DNA of 64,000 nucleotides, from assembly GCF_050624435.1 (NCBI RefSeq), contig NC_134538.1, positions 114,154,437-114,218,436 of the forward strand, in the 5' to 3' direction. Below, in pieces: positions 11,801 to 24,268 of the stretch (positions within the stretch are counted from its first letter, which is position 1; the number at the start of each line of letters is the position of its first letter). The DNA comes from Tenrec ecaudatus. Its lineage: Eukaryota > Chordata > Mammalia > Afrosoricida > Tenrecidae. The notes under the pieces were generated by a model. That model was not told the origin of the DNA. It saw only the letters and a list, made by a program, of their open reading frames with translations, and searched no databases. Position numbers and translations under genes: made by a program.

Positions 11801-13764
11801 TAATGATTGTAAATATATGTGCATACATATAGTCAAACATCATACATAATATGTAGATGTCCTAAATGTCATAGGCAAATGTCCTAAATATAGCATAATA
11901 ATATTTATGCATACACATATATCTCATTGTACCTATATCCACACACCATTTATAAATAGATGATTGTGAAATATGTGCGTCCAGATATATCATATGTACA
12001 CAAGTTTATGATGTGTATGATATTTGAATATATGGGTGTACACCTACATATATGCAAACATCACATATATGTATGAAAGTGTGTGTGTCTAAATTATTAT
12101 AGAATATTTAGGACCTCTGACAATTATTAATATTTGAATTAAATTATATATTCCACACAGATAGGGCTAATGGAGAATAGTCTTTAATTTTTAATAGAAT
12201 GGATTTCTGTTTCACATAGTGTTTCAAAAATCTAGAATGTTTCATAAAGTAACAATAAGGAGTTTCCTGAAAGTTTTTTGGGTAATGATAATATGTTCCT
12301 GAAATTTATAAAAATATGATTATGTTTAATTTTATTTACAAATTTTGTTCAGGTTTAATTGATTCCTTTTTTATAGGTTTCACTAGTTCAAAAACTGAAA
12401 TGATTTTCTTGAAATGGCATTGTTTGTTTTAAATTATACTAACCAAATAATAGTTTTATATGTTCTTGACTATGTTATGTATTTTTACAGACCAATATAT
12501 AACTTTTTAATCGAGATTCCACTATTATATTTGATTTTCTTAACCACAATGCACTAAGTTATCATAATTATTGTCTATATAAATTCCCATAAATATTTGG
12601 AATAGGAGAGGGAGATTACTTATTCAGAAACTTTATGGATATGTCGTATCAATTTTGTTTTGTTTTATTCTTAATTCCTTCTTTTTTCTGTTGTTTTTAT
12701 AATATACTATCTCTTTTATTTTGGGTTGTTGATATGCATATCATATTGAAACTGAAAAACAGTAAGACTGCAGCCAGGATTGGCTATAGCTTTTAGGGGT
12801 TAGTCTAAAGTGAAGGTGAAATACCTCTTATTTTTAATTCTCACAAATGTCTAGTTGTGGCAGCAGAGCATTGGAAAAGCACGGGGCTATGTCACTATTT
12901 GACTACAGAGGCCGCATGCTTAGGAAACCATCCCTTGTAGAATTTGCAAAGGTAAATTTACCTTAATTAGAGAGAAAAACACAAAATTCCCTTCTTCATC
13001 TTCTACGTATCTGGTAATTTCTTCATAAGGCAAATCTTACCACAGTAAGCTAACTGTTTAGTGTGCCCTTTCTGTCCTTAGTTTAAAGACAGGAGCTAAT
13101 GATGGCGGCCAAATCTTTAACTTTTTCTATTCATTCCCTCCTAAGTCACTGCCTGTTTGGGCTTAAAATTTACAATAGTTCAAGTTTACATGGGCTTCAC
13201 TGGGCTCAAATCAAGGCGCCCACAAGGCCACTTTCTTCTTCAGGAAGGGTCTAGTTTGGAATCCATTTTCTTGCCTTTTCTAGTTTCTAGAGACCGCTTC
13301 CATTCCTTGCCTCATTATGTATTTTTCTGTCTTCAAAGGCAGAAGTAGAGCATCTTCAAATTTGCAGCCCCTCCCAATAACCTCTACTTGCATCACTGCA
13401 TCTCCTTCTCTAAATCTTTTAAGGACCTGGTGATTATGTTGGGCCCACTTGAATAATGCGGGATCATCTCCTCAACTCACGATCCTTATCTTAATCACAT
13501 CTGCTAATTCCCTTTGTCATAAAGCAGCATATGAACAGGCCCTGGAGATTAGAGCCCGGACATCTTGGCCACATTATTAGTCTGCTTCCCAGTGTGTGTT
13601 TGGATCTATAGCACTACCCTGATTCTTCGTGCAGAATGGCGTCTACTCACCTGCAGTTTCCCTGATTTAACAGTCAGCTAAGTATTCCCTCCTAGAGTTT
13701 TGGTGAAAATCAGAAAGATATATAATTATTATGTGTAGGCTGGGGTTATGTGTGTTCCGATCAA
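8827..13764. other. AT-rich sequence, no gene or repeat family recognised
   Basis: Nearly 5 kb without a signature I can name. A 72-codon open frame at 10839-11057 resembles no family I know. The section 11840-12090 is TATG/CATA-rich low-complexity sequence. I see no exon-like segments, polyadenylated retrocopy or RNA gene. Confidence 0.5.
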
Positions 13765-14345
13765 CATGCATGCCATAGATTGAATTGCCCCCTCAAAATA
13801 TGTGTGGCCTTGACAGGACAATAATTCTCAATGATTTGGTAGTTATGTTGTGATGTTACTCACCACCCCAAACCGTCTCCCTGCCCCCAGTGATGTGATC
13901 AACCAATCAGTTGTAAAGGGATTAGAATCAGATCCATTATCCTTTCTGAGGCATGAACTACTGTAAGGGGAGCTTCCCTGGGGTGTGACCTGCATTGCTT
14001 TTTATTGCTAGAGATGAAAGATGCATGAGGTAAAAGCGAAAGCGGAATATAACTACTATCCACAAAGAAGATCCAGAAGCAAATTGGATCCTTTAGACCT
14101 GGGGTCACTGTGAAGAGAGCCTTCTAGACCCAGAAGCTGCCCAATGCCCAGACGCAGGCAGATTTCAAAGCAATGCCAGGTCCACGGGTATTGAAAGGGG
14201 ACAAGGGGCGTGCCTTCCCCTGAGCTGGCACTCTGAATTCAGTCTGCTGACCTCCTAATAAGTGAGAGAACAGATTTATTTGTGATAAAATCATCTGTTG
14301 ATGGTAGTTCTGCTATAACATCACTAGCTAACGAAGGAAATGTGG
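13765..14345 (+). repeat. Candidate old interspersed repeat (unnamed)
   Basis: The block runs from TAGATTGAATTGCCCCCTC to GCTATAACATCACTAGCTAACG. Its wording is typical of medium-reiterated mammalian elements: CAATGATTTGGTAGTTATG, TGATGTGATCAACCAATCAG, a CTTCCCTGGGGTGTGACCTG block, and an A/T-rich AGAACAGATTTATTTGTGA end. I recognise the style but cannot assign a family. I see no terminal inverted repeat or duplicated flank. Confidence 0.3.
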
Positions 14346-14452
14346 GAAATGCTCTTTATTTACTTAGTAATGATATTAATCTAATATATACAAAATGTAT
14401 ACATCATTTCTAGATCATTTGAACAATCTCTGTATGGATGCATATATATATA

Positions 14453-14514
14453 TTCCAAACAGTTCATGGAAAAATTCATTATTTTATAATGCCATTTTCC
14501 CATGAACTTTTTGA
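14453..14514. mobile_element. Short hairpin, MITE-like
   Basis: TTCCAAACAGTTCATGGAAA at the left faces the complement of TTCAAAAAGTTCATGGGAAA at the right, leaving a loop of about 15-20 nt. The layout of long imperfect inverted ends with almost no interior is that of a minimal mariner-type MITE. No clear TA duplication is visible. It directly abuts the AfroSINE fragment at 14519. Confidence 0.4.
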
Positions 14515-14518
14515 AGTC

Positions 14519-14700
14519 CTCTTGCACTACCAACCTCAAGTTCAGCCGTTTGAAGCCAACAACCACTCCAAGGGAGAAAGGCAAGGCTTGCTACTCTGTC
14601 AAGGAGGGAGAGTCTCAGAAACTCCCCGCACGAGTCCTAGCTTATTCCACAGAGTAACTATGAGTCAGAATTGACCCATTGGAAGTGAGTTTGGTTTGGG
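14519..14700 (+). mobile_element. AfroSINE, 5' end eroded
   Basis: The copy has CAGCCGTTTGAAGCCAACAA (box B region), CTCCAAGGGAGAAAGGCAAG and TCTCAGAAACTCC. It ends TATGAGTCAGAATTGACCC, ATTGGAAGTGAGTTTGGTTT, the family tail. Its 5' tRNA part is truncated or replaced next to the hairpin element. Confidence 0.75.
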
Positions 14701-14747
14701 TTCATTTCTAAATGTCAGCCTTTTATAACTGCTATTCCTAAAAGTTA

Positions 14748-14925
14748 TCATTGGACTGCTAACCACGAGGTCATCGGTTTGGAAGCACCGGTCAACCACG
14801 TGGAGAAAAAGGAGGCTTAGTCTTCCAGGAAAGCTTTATTGTCTTAGAAACTTACAGGGGCAATTCTATTCTGTCCTCCATGCTCACTGCGAATCACAAT
14901 TGACCTGATGACAGTAAGTATAAAT
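14748..14925 (+). mobile_element. AfroSINE
   Basis: GGACTGCTAACCACGAGGTC, ATCGGTTTGGAAGC (box B), GGAGAAAAAGGAGGCTTAGT, AACTTACAGGGGCAATTCTA, TTCTGTCC and CACAATTGACCTGATGACAG appear in the family's order. It lies about 50 bp after another AfroSINE in the same orientation. Confidence 0.75.
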
Positions 14926-17564
14926 ATAGTGCTCCTAAACATAATTAAAATTTCCCTAAGTTTTCATTTGTTCATACTTCCTTTGATTTTATAGGTTCAA
15001 AAAATCTAATCCTGTACAAACCTCTGTGTTTTTTACAAGTGAAATGCTAGTGAAAATTTAAAAGATGTGGGCTTAGCTATGTGTTCAGTGTTTATTGCAC
15101 GCATACCCCAATAATAGCAATTATAGAGTATACATTAAATGTTTCTAGGGAAAAGTAAGCAGATACTCAAGCAGCAGGCATAAATTCAATAAAACAAGAT
15201 ATACATCAGCTTATAAGCAGGGTGGTCTGTGGCTTTGGTGTTTATCTGGAAAGTCTCCTTCGAAGACCTAACTTTTGCAGAAGGTATTACAGGAATGAAG
15301 GAATTTGGCAGGGTGAATGAAAGAAGGTGATTCATAAAACTGAATAGTGTAGGCCACGGTTTCTGGGCTGCAAGTAGGGCATGAAAGGCAGGACCGGAAA
15401 CATGCTCGCTTTCATGGGAAGAGCCATCCTCCCCAGGGTGGCTAGAGAAGAGAGAACCGTTGTTGTTGTTGTTGAAGCCAGTATCAGAAAGGTTGATATT
15501 TCTGTGACCAGGGTTTGGATTTCATCTTAAGATACTTTATTATCTAATAAGGTGAATGTTATTTTCAAAATAGGAATCACCCAGAGAAATCTTGAAAGAG
15601 AACTGCCTATTGGAGGCCACTATGCCATTTGGGGGGAGGTTTCAAAACAAGGTCGAGATGTGTTGAAAGTGAGAGAGCTTAAGAGGAGGGACCATTTCAG
15701 ATGTTAAAATATTGTCAGAACGTGGTCTTAACAGTGGACATAAAAGAAAGAGAAGACTATCCAGTGAATACTACATGTACAAAAAACAGATTCACGGTTT
15801 AATTTGATGTGTTCTAGTACATCAGAAGTCACATGGAACATATAAACAGGAGAGTGTAAATAATGGTAACTTCATAGACCATACTGCCCTTGATGTATTT
15901 CAGTACTTTAAGACTCACAATTACTGTTTATCAAAATCATTACCAATATTTAGATCTGACATCAGTGTTTAAGTGATTTTCCAGTAAGTAATTACCAAGA
16001 TTGACGAGGAAATAAATACAAAGTTTCCAATCCTGGCTTTCACACACTTTTCAGTTCACTGAACTTAGGACATACAAGCATTTGGTCTAAAATGAATTTC
16101 CTTGTATGCCTAAATCCCATTTGTTGTTAAAATCGTCATCTCATAGCACTAAACAAAATCATAAATTACATTTAATTAAGGTAGCATTTAATATTAGAAA
16201 AGCCACTGCAGAGACCATGGACTATGAGGGGTTGATTTATGTTTAATCGCTTGCAGTACTGAAAACAATCTTCTTGCATTTTCATATAGCAACAGATGAG
16301 AAGAATTTCTCTTTTATTCTGCATTGAAACCTTTGCTAATGTAACCTCCACTCTCTAAACTTTATTGTATCTCCTTAATTACAATGATAAATTATACGTT
16401 CTTCCACATAACACTTCAAAATATTCTAAAATAGCCATCAAAAGTCTATTCCAAGGGAAGCATCCTTTAGTTTCTAAGTTACGCCGATCTCACAGGAACC
16501 ACATCATGATGGTGTTGGTCCATTCATTACCCTGCTCAGGATGGTGTAGCTACATTGATGCTATTCACTGGTCTCAGGCAATGATTTAAATTAGGCCATC
16601 ATTCTCATTACATTTCCTCTTGATCCCTTGTATGATCTATAAAGTGCTGTGTCCAACTTACTAGCTTTCTTTACATTAGCATTACTCACCAAATCCAATG
16701 TTACAATCGATGTGTTAGTTTCCATGCTTAAAATGAATCAAAGCTCTGATAAAATGAGTCCTCAGTTCCAGCACCCACATAGACAGACACCTGCGAGGCT
16801 GGATCTCTGGAAATCTGAGACTCATGTGAGAACTCAATCACAGTTCACACTTCCTGTCGCTAGTGTTCAGCTGGGAAGCCCCAGTCAGTGACCTGCTGAA
16901 GGCTTTTCCAGTAAAACAGAGAAGACATAAACCAGGAAAAATCAGATACGTTTAACAAGAACCTTCTCTCCTTCTGTCAGTGAGCCACGCCACACTGAAG
17001 ATGCCCAGTAGGAGGCTCTTCCATCTCTGCTTTTGACTAGTCAAGAGTGTTTGGTTAAACATTGTGAAAAGTGATAGGTGAGTGGGGTCTTAGGTTGAAG
17101 TTATGGGTCAAATTCCAGGCTCACATTAACATGTAGGAGACAGAGAAAAATAAATGAGCAGCTGTTAAGTACATGTGGACATAAAATACTTCATGTTTTG
17201 ATTGAAGGCTAACCTCAAATTTAAAAGTCAAAATAAGTTAAAAAAAACAGTAAAAAATGTTAAAGATCCTAAAATGGTTAAAAGAAATAATCGAGGGGTG
17301 GGTATCAAAGATAAAGCCGGATGCGACCTGACTGACTGCAGCAGCAACGCAATCATTTCTTACCTTACCTTATCTCACTGTCTAAGAGGCTGGTGGCTTA
17401 TCCTGACCGTGTCCACCTTATCCTCTTATTCATGATATGGGTAAGTTTATTCAAAGGGAAAGGCAGTGGGGAGCATTCTAAAGGAATTACATTGCTTTGA
17501 AATTCATGTTTTGGATTTCATTTATAAATTTTTATTTATGGATATACATATATAGTCAATAAAG

Positions 17565-17584
17565 CTTTATATATATATATAAAG
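17565..17584. repeat. AT-rich perfect palindrome, 20 bp
   Basis: CTTTATATATATATATAAAG is its own complement. Such TA-cored palindromes arise by slippage. Confidence 0.85.
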
Positions 17585-17798
17585 TCAATTCAATGGCAAC
17601 TGTTTTGAGTACTGATTTTTAAGGTATTTTTAAACCACCACAAAGATGCTATTGTTAGCTATGTATCTCCCAGAAAGCTAAAACGAGTAGGTAACTGTAA
17701 TAAAATGTTTTATGTTGTCATACAATTTATAGATTTAAGTATATATTTTTCAAATAACATCTCATTTGATTCTTTTCCTAACAAGAGCCTTTTAGCAG

Positions 17799-17815
17799 CA
17801 TATATATATATATAT
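17799..17815. repeat. (TA)n microsatellite
   Basis: About eight TA dinucleotides in a row within AT-rich sequence. Confidence 0.9.
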
Positions 17816-17924
17816 TCTTTTATTTGATCTTTTTTAGAGTCAATTCATGATGGTGGATGTAATTATATGAACCAGCTGTGACTACATTCACTTGACATAT
17901 GGAAATCCCATGTGTGTCCTAGTA

Positions 17925-18085
17925 GAAGTGGGCTCTGATGGCATCTGGTGTTGGGTTTCATCTAAAGGTTACCAGGGCTTTCTTCCAAGGCACCTCTGGG
18001 GGAAGAAGAATTAGAACTTCTATTCCTTGTTTACCAGCTGAGCATGCTAACTACTGTTACGACCTACTGACCCGATATAAGTGTT
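17925..18085 (-). mobile_element. Possible tRNA-derived SINE variant, minus strand
   Basis: CAGGGCTTTCTTCCAAGGCA and CCTCTGGGG are followed by a reversed box-B-like region, then CAGCTGAGCATGCTAACTAC. This is the order expected of an inverted afrotherian SINE 5' half. It is strongly diverged and lacks the 3' signature, so the call is tentative. Confidence 0.35.
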
Positions 18086-18179
18086 TGGTGCGTAGTCAAG
18101 AAAGCCTGCCACTTCAGTTTTGCTGACTTTTCAATATGACCTTGTCCCCCTCTATGTTGCTGTGTTAGATACTAGCTGA

Positions 18180-19937
18180 ATCACAGTGACTATTATATAA
18201 CCGAACAAAACACCATCCAGGTCTGGGCTGGCCTCCCTCACCCGTTGTTCTCACGTTGGAGCCTGAGTTTCAGCCTTTGTTTGCATTCCTCTTGCCAGCA
18301 GTCTGCCTGTTTGGCTGCCCCAGCACCATACCTAGCATGGTGTCCTTCTGCAAGGAATGCCCCATCCTGGTAACGTTTTCAAACTAAATGAGACGTGGTC
18401 TCCCCGGCCTGGCTTTTGGGGAACGTTCTAGCTTCATCTCTTCCAATATAGATTTATTTGGTCTTTTGCCAGTCCATGACACTTTCAATATCCTTTGCAA
18501 GACCCCTGATTCAAATGTGTCGGTTCTCTCTTGGTCTTCCGTATTCAATGTCCAGTTTTCACCTGTGTAGGAGGTAATTGAACCTCCCTTGGGTCAGGCA
18601 CACCTGAGTCCTTTTAAGCAAGTTTCAAAATCTCTTCTAACATCCACTTTGGTCTTTTCTTTGTTTTATCTCTTTTGGTCAATCTTTTTTTTAATTCATG
18701 CCTGATGAGTTAATAGCATCCCACAACTCATCAGGTTTTCTGTCATTAGAGTTCAACGTGTCAAAGCTGTTCTTAAAATGATCTCAAACTTCAGTTGGAA
18801 TATACTCAAGGTTGTACTTTGGCTCTTGTGTACTTGTTTTAATTTTCTTCAGTTTTACCCTGAACTTCTATCTGAGTAATGAATTGTCTGTTCCACAATG
18901 GGCCAAAAAGCTTGTTTCAAGTGCTGATATTGAGCCTCTCCATCACCGCCCACCACAGATGCAGTCAATTTGCTTTCTGAATATCCTGTGTTTAGACTCC
19001 ACCTGTACAGTCCCTGTGTTCTCCAAAAGAGAGTGGTCGTGCTGAGAAACTTGGCGATCTTTCATGGGGTCTCTAGGTTTGTTTTCTATCACAAAGGTCT
19101 TATTTCCTAACAACCATTCCTGCTTCTTTGTTTCCAACTTTTCATTTCATCCATCAATACTTATAAATATATCTTGATTGCAGGTGTGATCATTCTCAGG
19201 CTGAAGCTGTTGGGAAATTTCCGCATACTAGTGTTAGTGTTAGATGCCTAGATTTGGATATTACTTGTATTAACTGGCTTTCCTTGTATGTGAAGGGATC
19301 TTATTCTGTCACACACAGCAGGTACTTGATAGGTCTCTCTTGATGCTGAAGGCAACACCATTTCTCTTGAGTCTGTCAGTCCTGGAATCGTAAACCATAA
19401 CATTTTCTGTTTGAAAATGGTTAATACCAGTCCATGTCAGCTTACTAATGCCTAGGTAATTGATTTTTATGCATTCCACATTTTTGACAATTTCTAATTT
19501 TCCTGGATTCCTACTTTGAACATTCTAAGTTTCAATTATTCATAGGGGTTTGCAGCTATTTCTTTTCATTGTGAGGTTTGCCCCACCAGCAAATGAGGGT
19601 CCTGAAAGTTTTACTCCATCCATGTTATTGTGATGGATTATCCTTTGAGAAAGCGGCTCTTTCCCGGTCCTATTTGGAGTGCCTGCCTACCTGAGGAGCC
19701 CCTCTTCTGGCACTATAGCTGACTATCTTTTGTTGCTCTTCATGAGGTTTTCAGAATCTGACAATGTTTGGACGATGTCCACGTGGCTTCAGCGGCTAAT
19801 TTCTCTACTAGTCAGCAGAAGCTTCGCCGGAACCTATTCACTCTGGAGGACCCTCCTGGTATTTTCACCTGTCAGTAGCATAGGTTCCGGCACTACAACA
19901 ACACATGTGCCACCACAGTATGACAAACTGACTGACA
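18180..19937 (-). mobile_element. RTE-clade LINE with complete 5' end, endonuclease region and 3' end; reverse transcriptase deleted
   Basis: On the minus strand the element starts at about 19937 with GTCAGTTTGTCATACTGTGG, the same 5' UTR start seen at 53430 and 25892. It continues into an APE-type endonuclease: a L-G-I-S-K-L-T-W-T-G block near 19430, R-N-G-V-A near 19355, and a Q-I-D-C-I-C region near 18960. The linker block K-P-D-E-L-W-D-A-I follows near 18740. At about 18610-18620 it jumps directly to the 3' part (GTGTGCCTGACCCAAG, AACTGGACATTGAATACGG). About 1.5 kb, the whole reverse transcriptase, is therefore missing. Many stops are present, so it is inactive. Confidence 0.8.
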
Positions 19938-21554
19938 AGTGGAAAATTAATATTATATATAGGCCTGAGAGTATTTACTTATTTTTTAAATGACCTCTCA
20001 CATATTCTATCCCATGTAGAATATAATTATAGATTCGAAATAGCTGAGTATTAATCAATAAAACTGTGCTGTAATGTTTTAAGAATGCATCTAGAGCTTT
20101 TAAAACTCTCGATGAATAAATGCCTTTGCATGTTTTCTTCGACATTTTTATCAAAATATATTTTGTGAACGGTGAAATTAAAAGACAAAGAAAGCAAACA
20201 CTTCATTTTCAAGCAACAATACTTCCTTGTGTTGTCCTGGTACAAAAAAAACATGTTTACATTATACACAGACTGAAAGGAACAGGAGTCTTGGGCTCCT
20301 GCCTCGCCCCCAATTTATGACTCAAGTTCAACCATTCAGAGACAGGAGCACAGCCCTTACGATGCTATGCTTTTTGAAGCGTGCTTAATACTCCATCAGG
20401 GCTTTTCAATGTGTACTTCTCAATCTGATTTCGATAAGACACAGTTTCCTTCAGCAAACTGACCTGGTGCAAACATGCAATGTATTAATTCATAATAAAT
20501 TATTGGTGCAGTAAAGCTTTCCCAAGCTGTTTGGCTCTTAAGTAACAGTCTTTTATGCTGCCTTATAAAAGTGAACTTATGTTTTATTTGTAAGTCGTTC
20601 TGGGCATAATAAACTATTTGAATCTGGGCACTTAGTTTTGAAGTTGAGCACATTTTTTTCTTTGTGCGCTGTTTTATGATGGCTCTGGAGCTACTTATTA
20701 GCCAAAGCACCTGAACCTTCCTGGAGGACAGTAAATCTAGTCACAATAACATCACACCTAAAGGTGCATGGGAATATAGACTCCATATAATTCTGAGCGC
20801 CAGCTGTTTTTCATCTGTTTTTTATTTCTATTTATTTTATATGTAGAAAAGGGCCACCATTTGCCATCCAATGTTGAAATAAGATCAGTTTGCTTCAGTT
20901 TTGTGTAAAGTTATATTGCATAGAGTATGTACTTAAGCCATTTTTAAGATTTCTGTGTGAGTGGATAAGCTCTCTCAGGCAAATATACAAAGGTGTGGAT
21001 TATTGATCATACCCTCCCTGATGAACACTAAGTTGAACAAGTGCTCAGAATAAATATTATTGTTCTTTCTTGCAGAAATTCTTTGTTATATATTTTAACT
21101 CTTCTTTTCTGACCTAAACACTACCATGTGTGATTACTTTAACCAAAGAAGGGAAGTTTATTTTGCTTAGTTTTTAATTTACTTTGGCCCATAGCATCAG
21201 AAGACCAATTTGGAAATTACTGAGAAAGAAGCTCAGGTGCATTTGACCCACAAGAATTCTTGGAATAGACAATGTATTCCTAATTAATGATTACACCATT
21301 GACAGTCAGATACAGTGTGGGAAAATGAAATAAACAGCTTCAGGTAGGCAGAGATCCCAATTGATCTTGACCACTGAAACTTTTCTAATTCTACTTATCT
21401 TTTTTGTGAAAAGAAGATTTCGTAAAACCAACGGAATATTGTCTTAGTGACTAAAAAGGTCTTCCCTTGAAAATTTGAGGAAATGTTAAGCATCCCTATC
21501 TTCAAGGCAAGCACGAGGGCACCAAAAGGAAATCATGGATTTCTTTCAAAGCGA
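19938..21554. other. No gene or repeat family recognised
   Basis: AT-rich sequence. Open frames up to 104 codons show no family resemblance, and the longest runs into the RTE 5' end. Confidence 0.5.
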
Positions 21555-22420
21555 TGTAGTTAATTTTTTTTTTTTTTTACAAAACAACCTTACCGCCTTC
21601 AAAGCACTCTCCATTACACTTAATCCATTTGTCAAATCTGTGATTCCATTCTTGGAAACATGTTTCAAACTCATCTGTTTGGATGGTTGACAGCACCTCC
21701 TTCACTTTTTTCTTCACCTCTTCTGTGTCATCAAATCGCATTCACAGGTACAAAAAGAAGCCACACAGAGTGAGATCACATGAGTAAGGTGCTGAGGCAA
21801 GAGAGATATGCTGGCTTGGTTTTCTTTTTTGCCAAAAACTGGTCCACTGAGATGGCTGCATGAGCAGGTGCATTGTCTTGGTGGCAAAACCAGTGCCTTG
21901 TCTGCCCCAAATCAAGCCTATTTTTTGTCTCACAGTGTTACACAATCTTTTGAGAACTTCTAAATAGAACCCTTGATTCATAGTCTTAACTGGTGGAACC
22001 AACTCCAAATGCACTACAAGTCAACATTTTCATTCATAAAGGAAGTTGATGGACAATCAGAATGAGGTTTTTCATCAATCAACACTTCACTTTTTTTGAA
22101 ATGAGAAAACCATTTGTACATTTGAATTTTCCCATAACACTGTCCTTGTAACTTATGTTCAACATCACAACAGTATCTGTGGCATTTATCCAGAGCAGGA
22201 AGCAAAATTTCACAGCCACATGCTGGTCTTTTAAATTGTCCATCCCAACAAATGAGGTTCGAGTGAAACTGCTTTTATGAAAAATTTCACTGTGACCAGA
22301 GAGAACCTTCCCCGGTGATACCACTGGGTGCACTAGCTCAGCGAGAGTTGCCTGATGCTCTCTAGCAGGAAAAATGCGTGTTACAAAAACTCTGCCCATT
22401 GCTGCTTTTTTCCGTTTTGG
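21555..22420 (-). mobile_element. Mariner-family DNA transposon remnant with broken transposase
   Basis: The transposase-like frame runs on the minus strand from about 22243 to 21573. An N-terminal helix-turn-helix part contains V-A-V-K-F-C-F near 22210, then W-F-S-H-F-K and P-S-T-S near 22110-22040. The catalytic core has H-Q-D-N-A-P-A-H at about 21883-21860. A frameshift then leads to Y-S-C-D-L-T-L-C-G-F-F-L near 21787-21750. The C-terminal block is W-N-H-R-F-D-K..C-N-G, ending F-E-G-G near 21585. The third acidic residue of the DD34D triad, five residues after the Y-S-C-D aspartate, reads Gly (codon 21762-21760). At least two frameshifts and the Gly make it inactive. Terminal repeats are not clear; T15 at 21564-21578 marks one side. 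Confidence 0.85.
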
Positions 22421-24082
22421 GTGGTGGGCTACCTTCTCATACAGAACCTACTCTCTTTCATAAGTTCTCTCTAACCAGTCTCACATGGTTTTGTGAAGTT
22501 TAAATGCGAATGTATATGGAATGCTTTGAGTGCGTGAAGTACTAGAGAAATAGAATAAAATATTAAGCTAACATTACACTCAAGTCAATTCTATTAATTC
22601 AAGTCACATTTTAATATTCTTTGACTTTATGACTTTGCAATATTGTACTGGTGATGACGATGAGCATAAACCTACGAAGTACTTGACCAAATTTACATCA
22701 CCTCCCATGATGAGAAGGGGTGCTGGCACGCCAAGGTCAAGGCAATAGCATTACTTGGCTCTGTTCTCTGGGAGCAGATGGCTGGAGCCTAATACTTTTT
22801 CATTCTCTGTACTAGGCTTTACCGATGTAAGCGTCTTTATTAGCTTCTTAGAGATGCAAGACTAAGTTACCACACACTAGGTGGATTAAAACCATAGAAA
22901 CGACTTCTTTGAGTTCTGGATTCTGGACATGTGAACTCTGTAAGTCCATGCTCCCTTTGAGGCTGCTAGGGGAAAATATTCCTTGGCTCTTCTTAGCTTT
23001 AGGTATTTGCCAATTGCTAATGACAGAGCCATCTCCATCTTTACATAAATGCCTTTTCTACTTTTTTTAAAATTTGTGTTCAAATGTCCAAGTTATTCAT
23101 ATACTGCTAATGGCCACCATACTGGACAAGACAGTTGTTTCAGCTTTGTATACAGTTACATGGTTATAAGTAAACCTTGGGAGACTAATTTTCAAAGCAC
23201 AGAAGGTCACAGTACAGCAGTGAGAGAACAGAGTATGAATTTTATTTTTTTGCACTAGCAAAGTCAGCCTTAAATTGAGTGGGATAGAAGTGATTAATTA
23301 TTTTGCTTTATCAAATAGTTAAAGAATGTAAGCTGTTCTGGCTTGATTATGCTATACTTCATAGCTCATTTAACAAAACTGCTGATTATTCCATGAGATG
23401 GAAAAGTGTCTTGAGTCTCAATTTCATTTGAATGTCTAAAGGTTATTGAAGACCTCTTAGATAGCCAAATGGAATTCTAGCGGAAAAATGCTTACACCGA
23501 AAGTTCTATTCATGTCAGTTGACAAAATTTTGGTGAATTCAGCAAAGAAATGTCTAAAGAAAAGTTATCCTTTGAGTCTCAATTTGAGACAAAAGAGTGT
23601 TATTTTATTACTGTTTTATATGCAGTCTAGAATAGTTTACCAATAGTATCTTCCAATATTTAATTTACCATTCATGTCCCATGCACTCCCTGCCCGAGTC
23701 CCAAATTCCAAAGGGTATTCATGTCAAAGCAATTATATAGCTAAGCTATATAATTTGGTGAAGTCATTTTTTTCAGAATAGTAACACATATAGGGAGAAG
23801 CAAGGATGCTTCTTAAATATACAAATTGTGAAGGAAACTTAAAAATCTAGTTACCTATCGTACAAGAGGCCTCTGTTAAAAATGTAGGCTGGGTGCCATT
23901 TTTGTTGTCTACTGTCTATTCTGATTTGAAATTCAAAAGTTGCTTAGGCAATGTGCTTCTGGAGGTGTGAGAGTTCTCTTCCTTTCTCCTCTCTTCCACA
24001 GCGTGCTCCCAGGAAGGCTGTTAACTCAGTTTGATCCCAATATCTATATAATAACAAGCTGAGTGACTCGAATATTATGATG
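22421..24082. other. No gene or repeat family recognised; one palindrome
   Basis: AT-rich sequence with a near-perfect 25-bp palindrome at 23731-23755. Open frames are short and unconvincing. Confidence 0.5.
23731..23755. repeat. Perfect inverted repeat, 12-bp arms
   Basis: AATTATATAGCT, one spacer A, then AGCTATATAATT. The arms are fully complementary, so the site could extrude a cruciform. No associated gene is visible. Confidence 0.85.
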
Positions 24083-24268
24083 AACAGCTCTTACCCTCGT
24101 TGAGTCAATGTTGATTCATTGAAACTGTACAGGACAGAATAGGACTGCCTCTTTGTGCTTCCTAAGATGTAAATCTTTAAGGGAACAGGAAACCTCATGT
24201 GGCTGGTAGATTCAAATTGCCCACCTTAAGTTTACCAGCACAATTTATAACCACTACACGACCAAGAT
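24083..24268 (-). mobile_element. AfroSINE, minus strand
   Basis: The plus strand reads CGTTGAGTCAATGTTGATTC, GTACAGGACAGAATAGGACT, ATGTAAATCTTTAAGGGAAC, TGGCTGGTAGATTCAAATTG (reverse of box B) and ATAACCACTACACGACCAAG (reverse of box A). The layout is nearly full length. Confidence 0.8.

Larger units (their letters stand above)
14926..17924. other. No gene recognised; small simple repeats
   Basis: The stretch holds a short (GTT)5 run at 15459-15474, a 20-bp AT palindrome at 17565-17584 and (TA)8 near 17799-17815. The rest is AT-rich without a family signature that I can support. Confidence 0.5.

Noticed and set aside
15459..15474. (GTT)5 as an inverted RTE tail
   Set aside because: Neighbouring sequence does not match the RTE 3' end, so it is left as a simple repeat.
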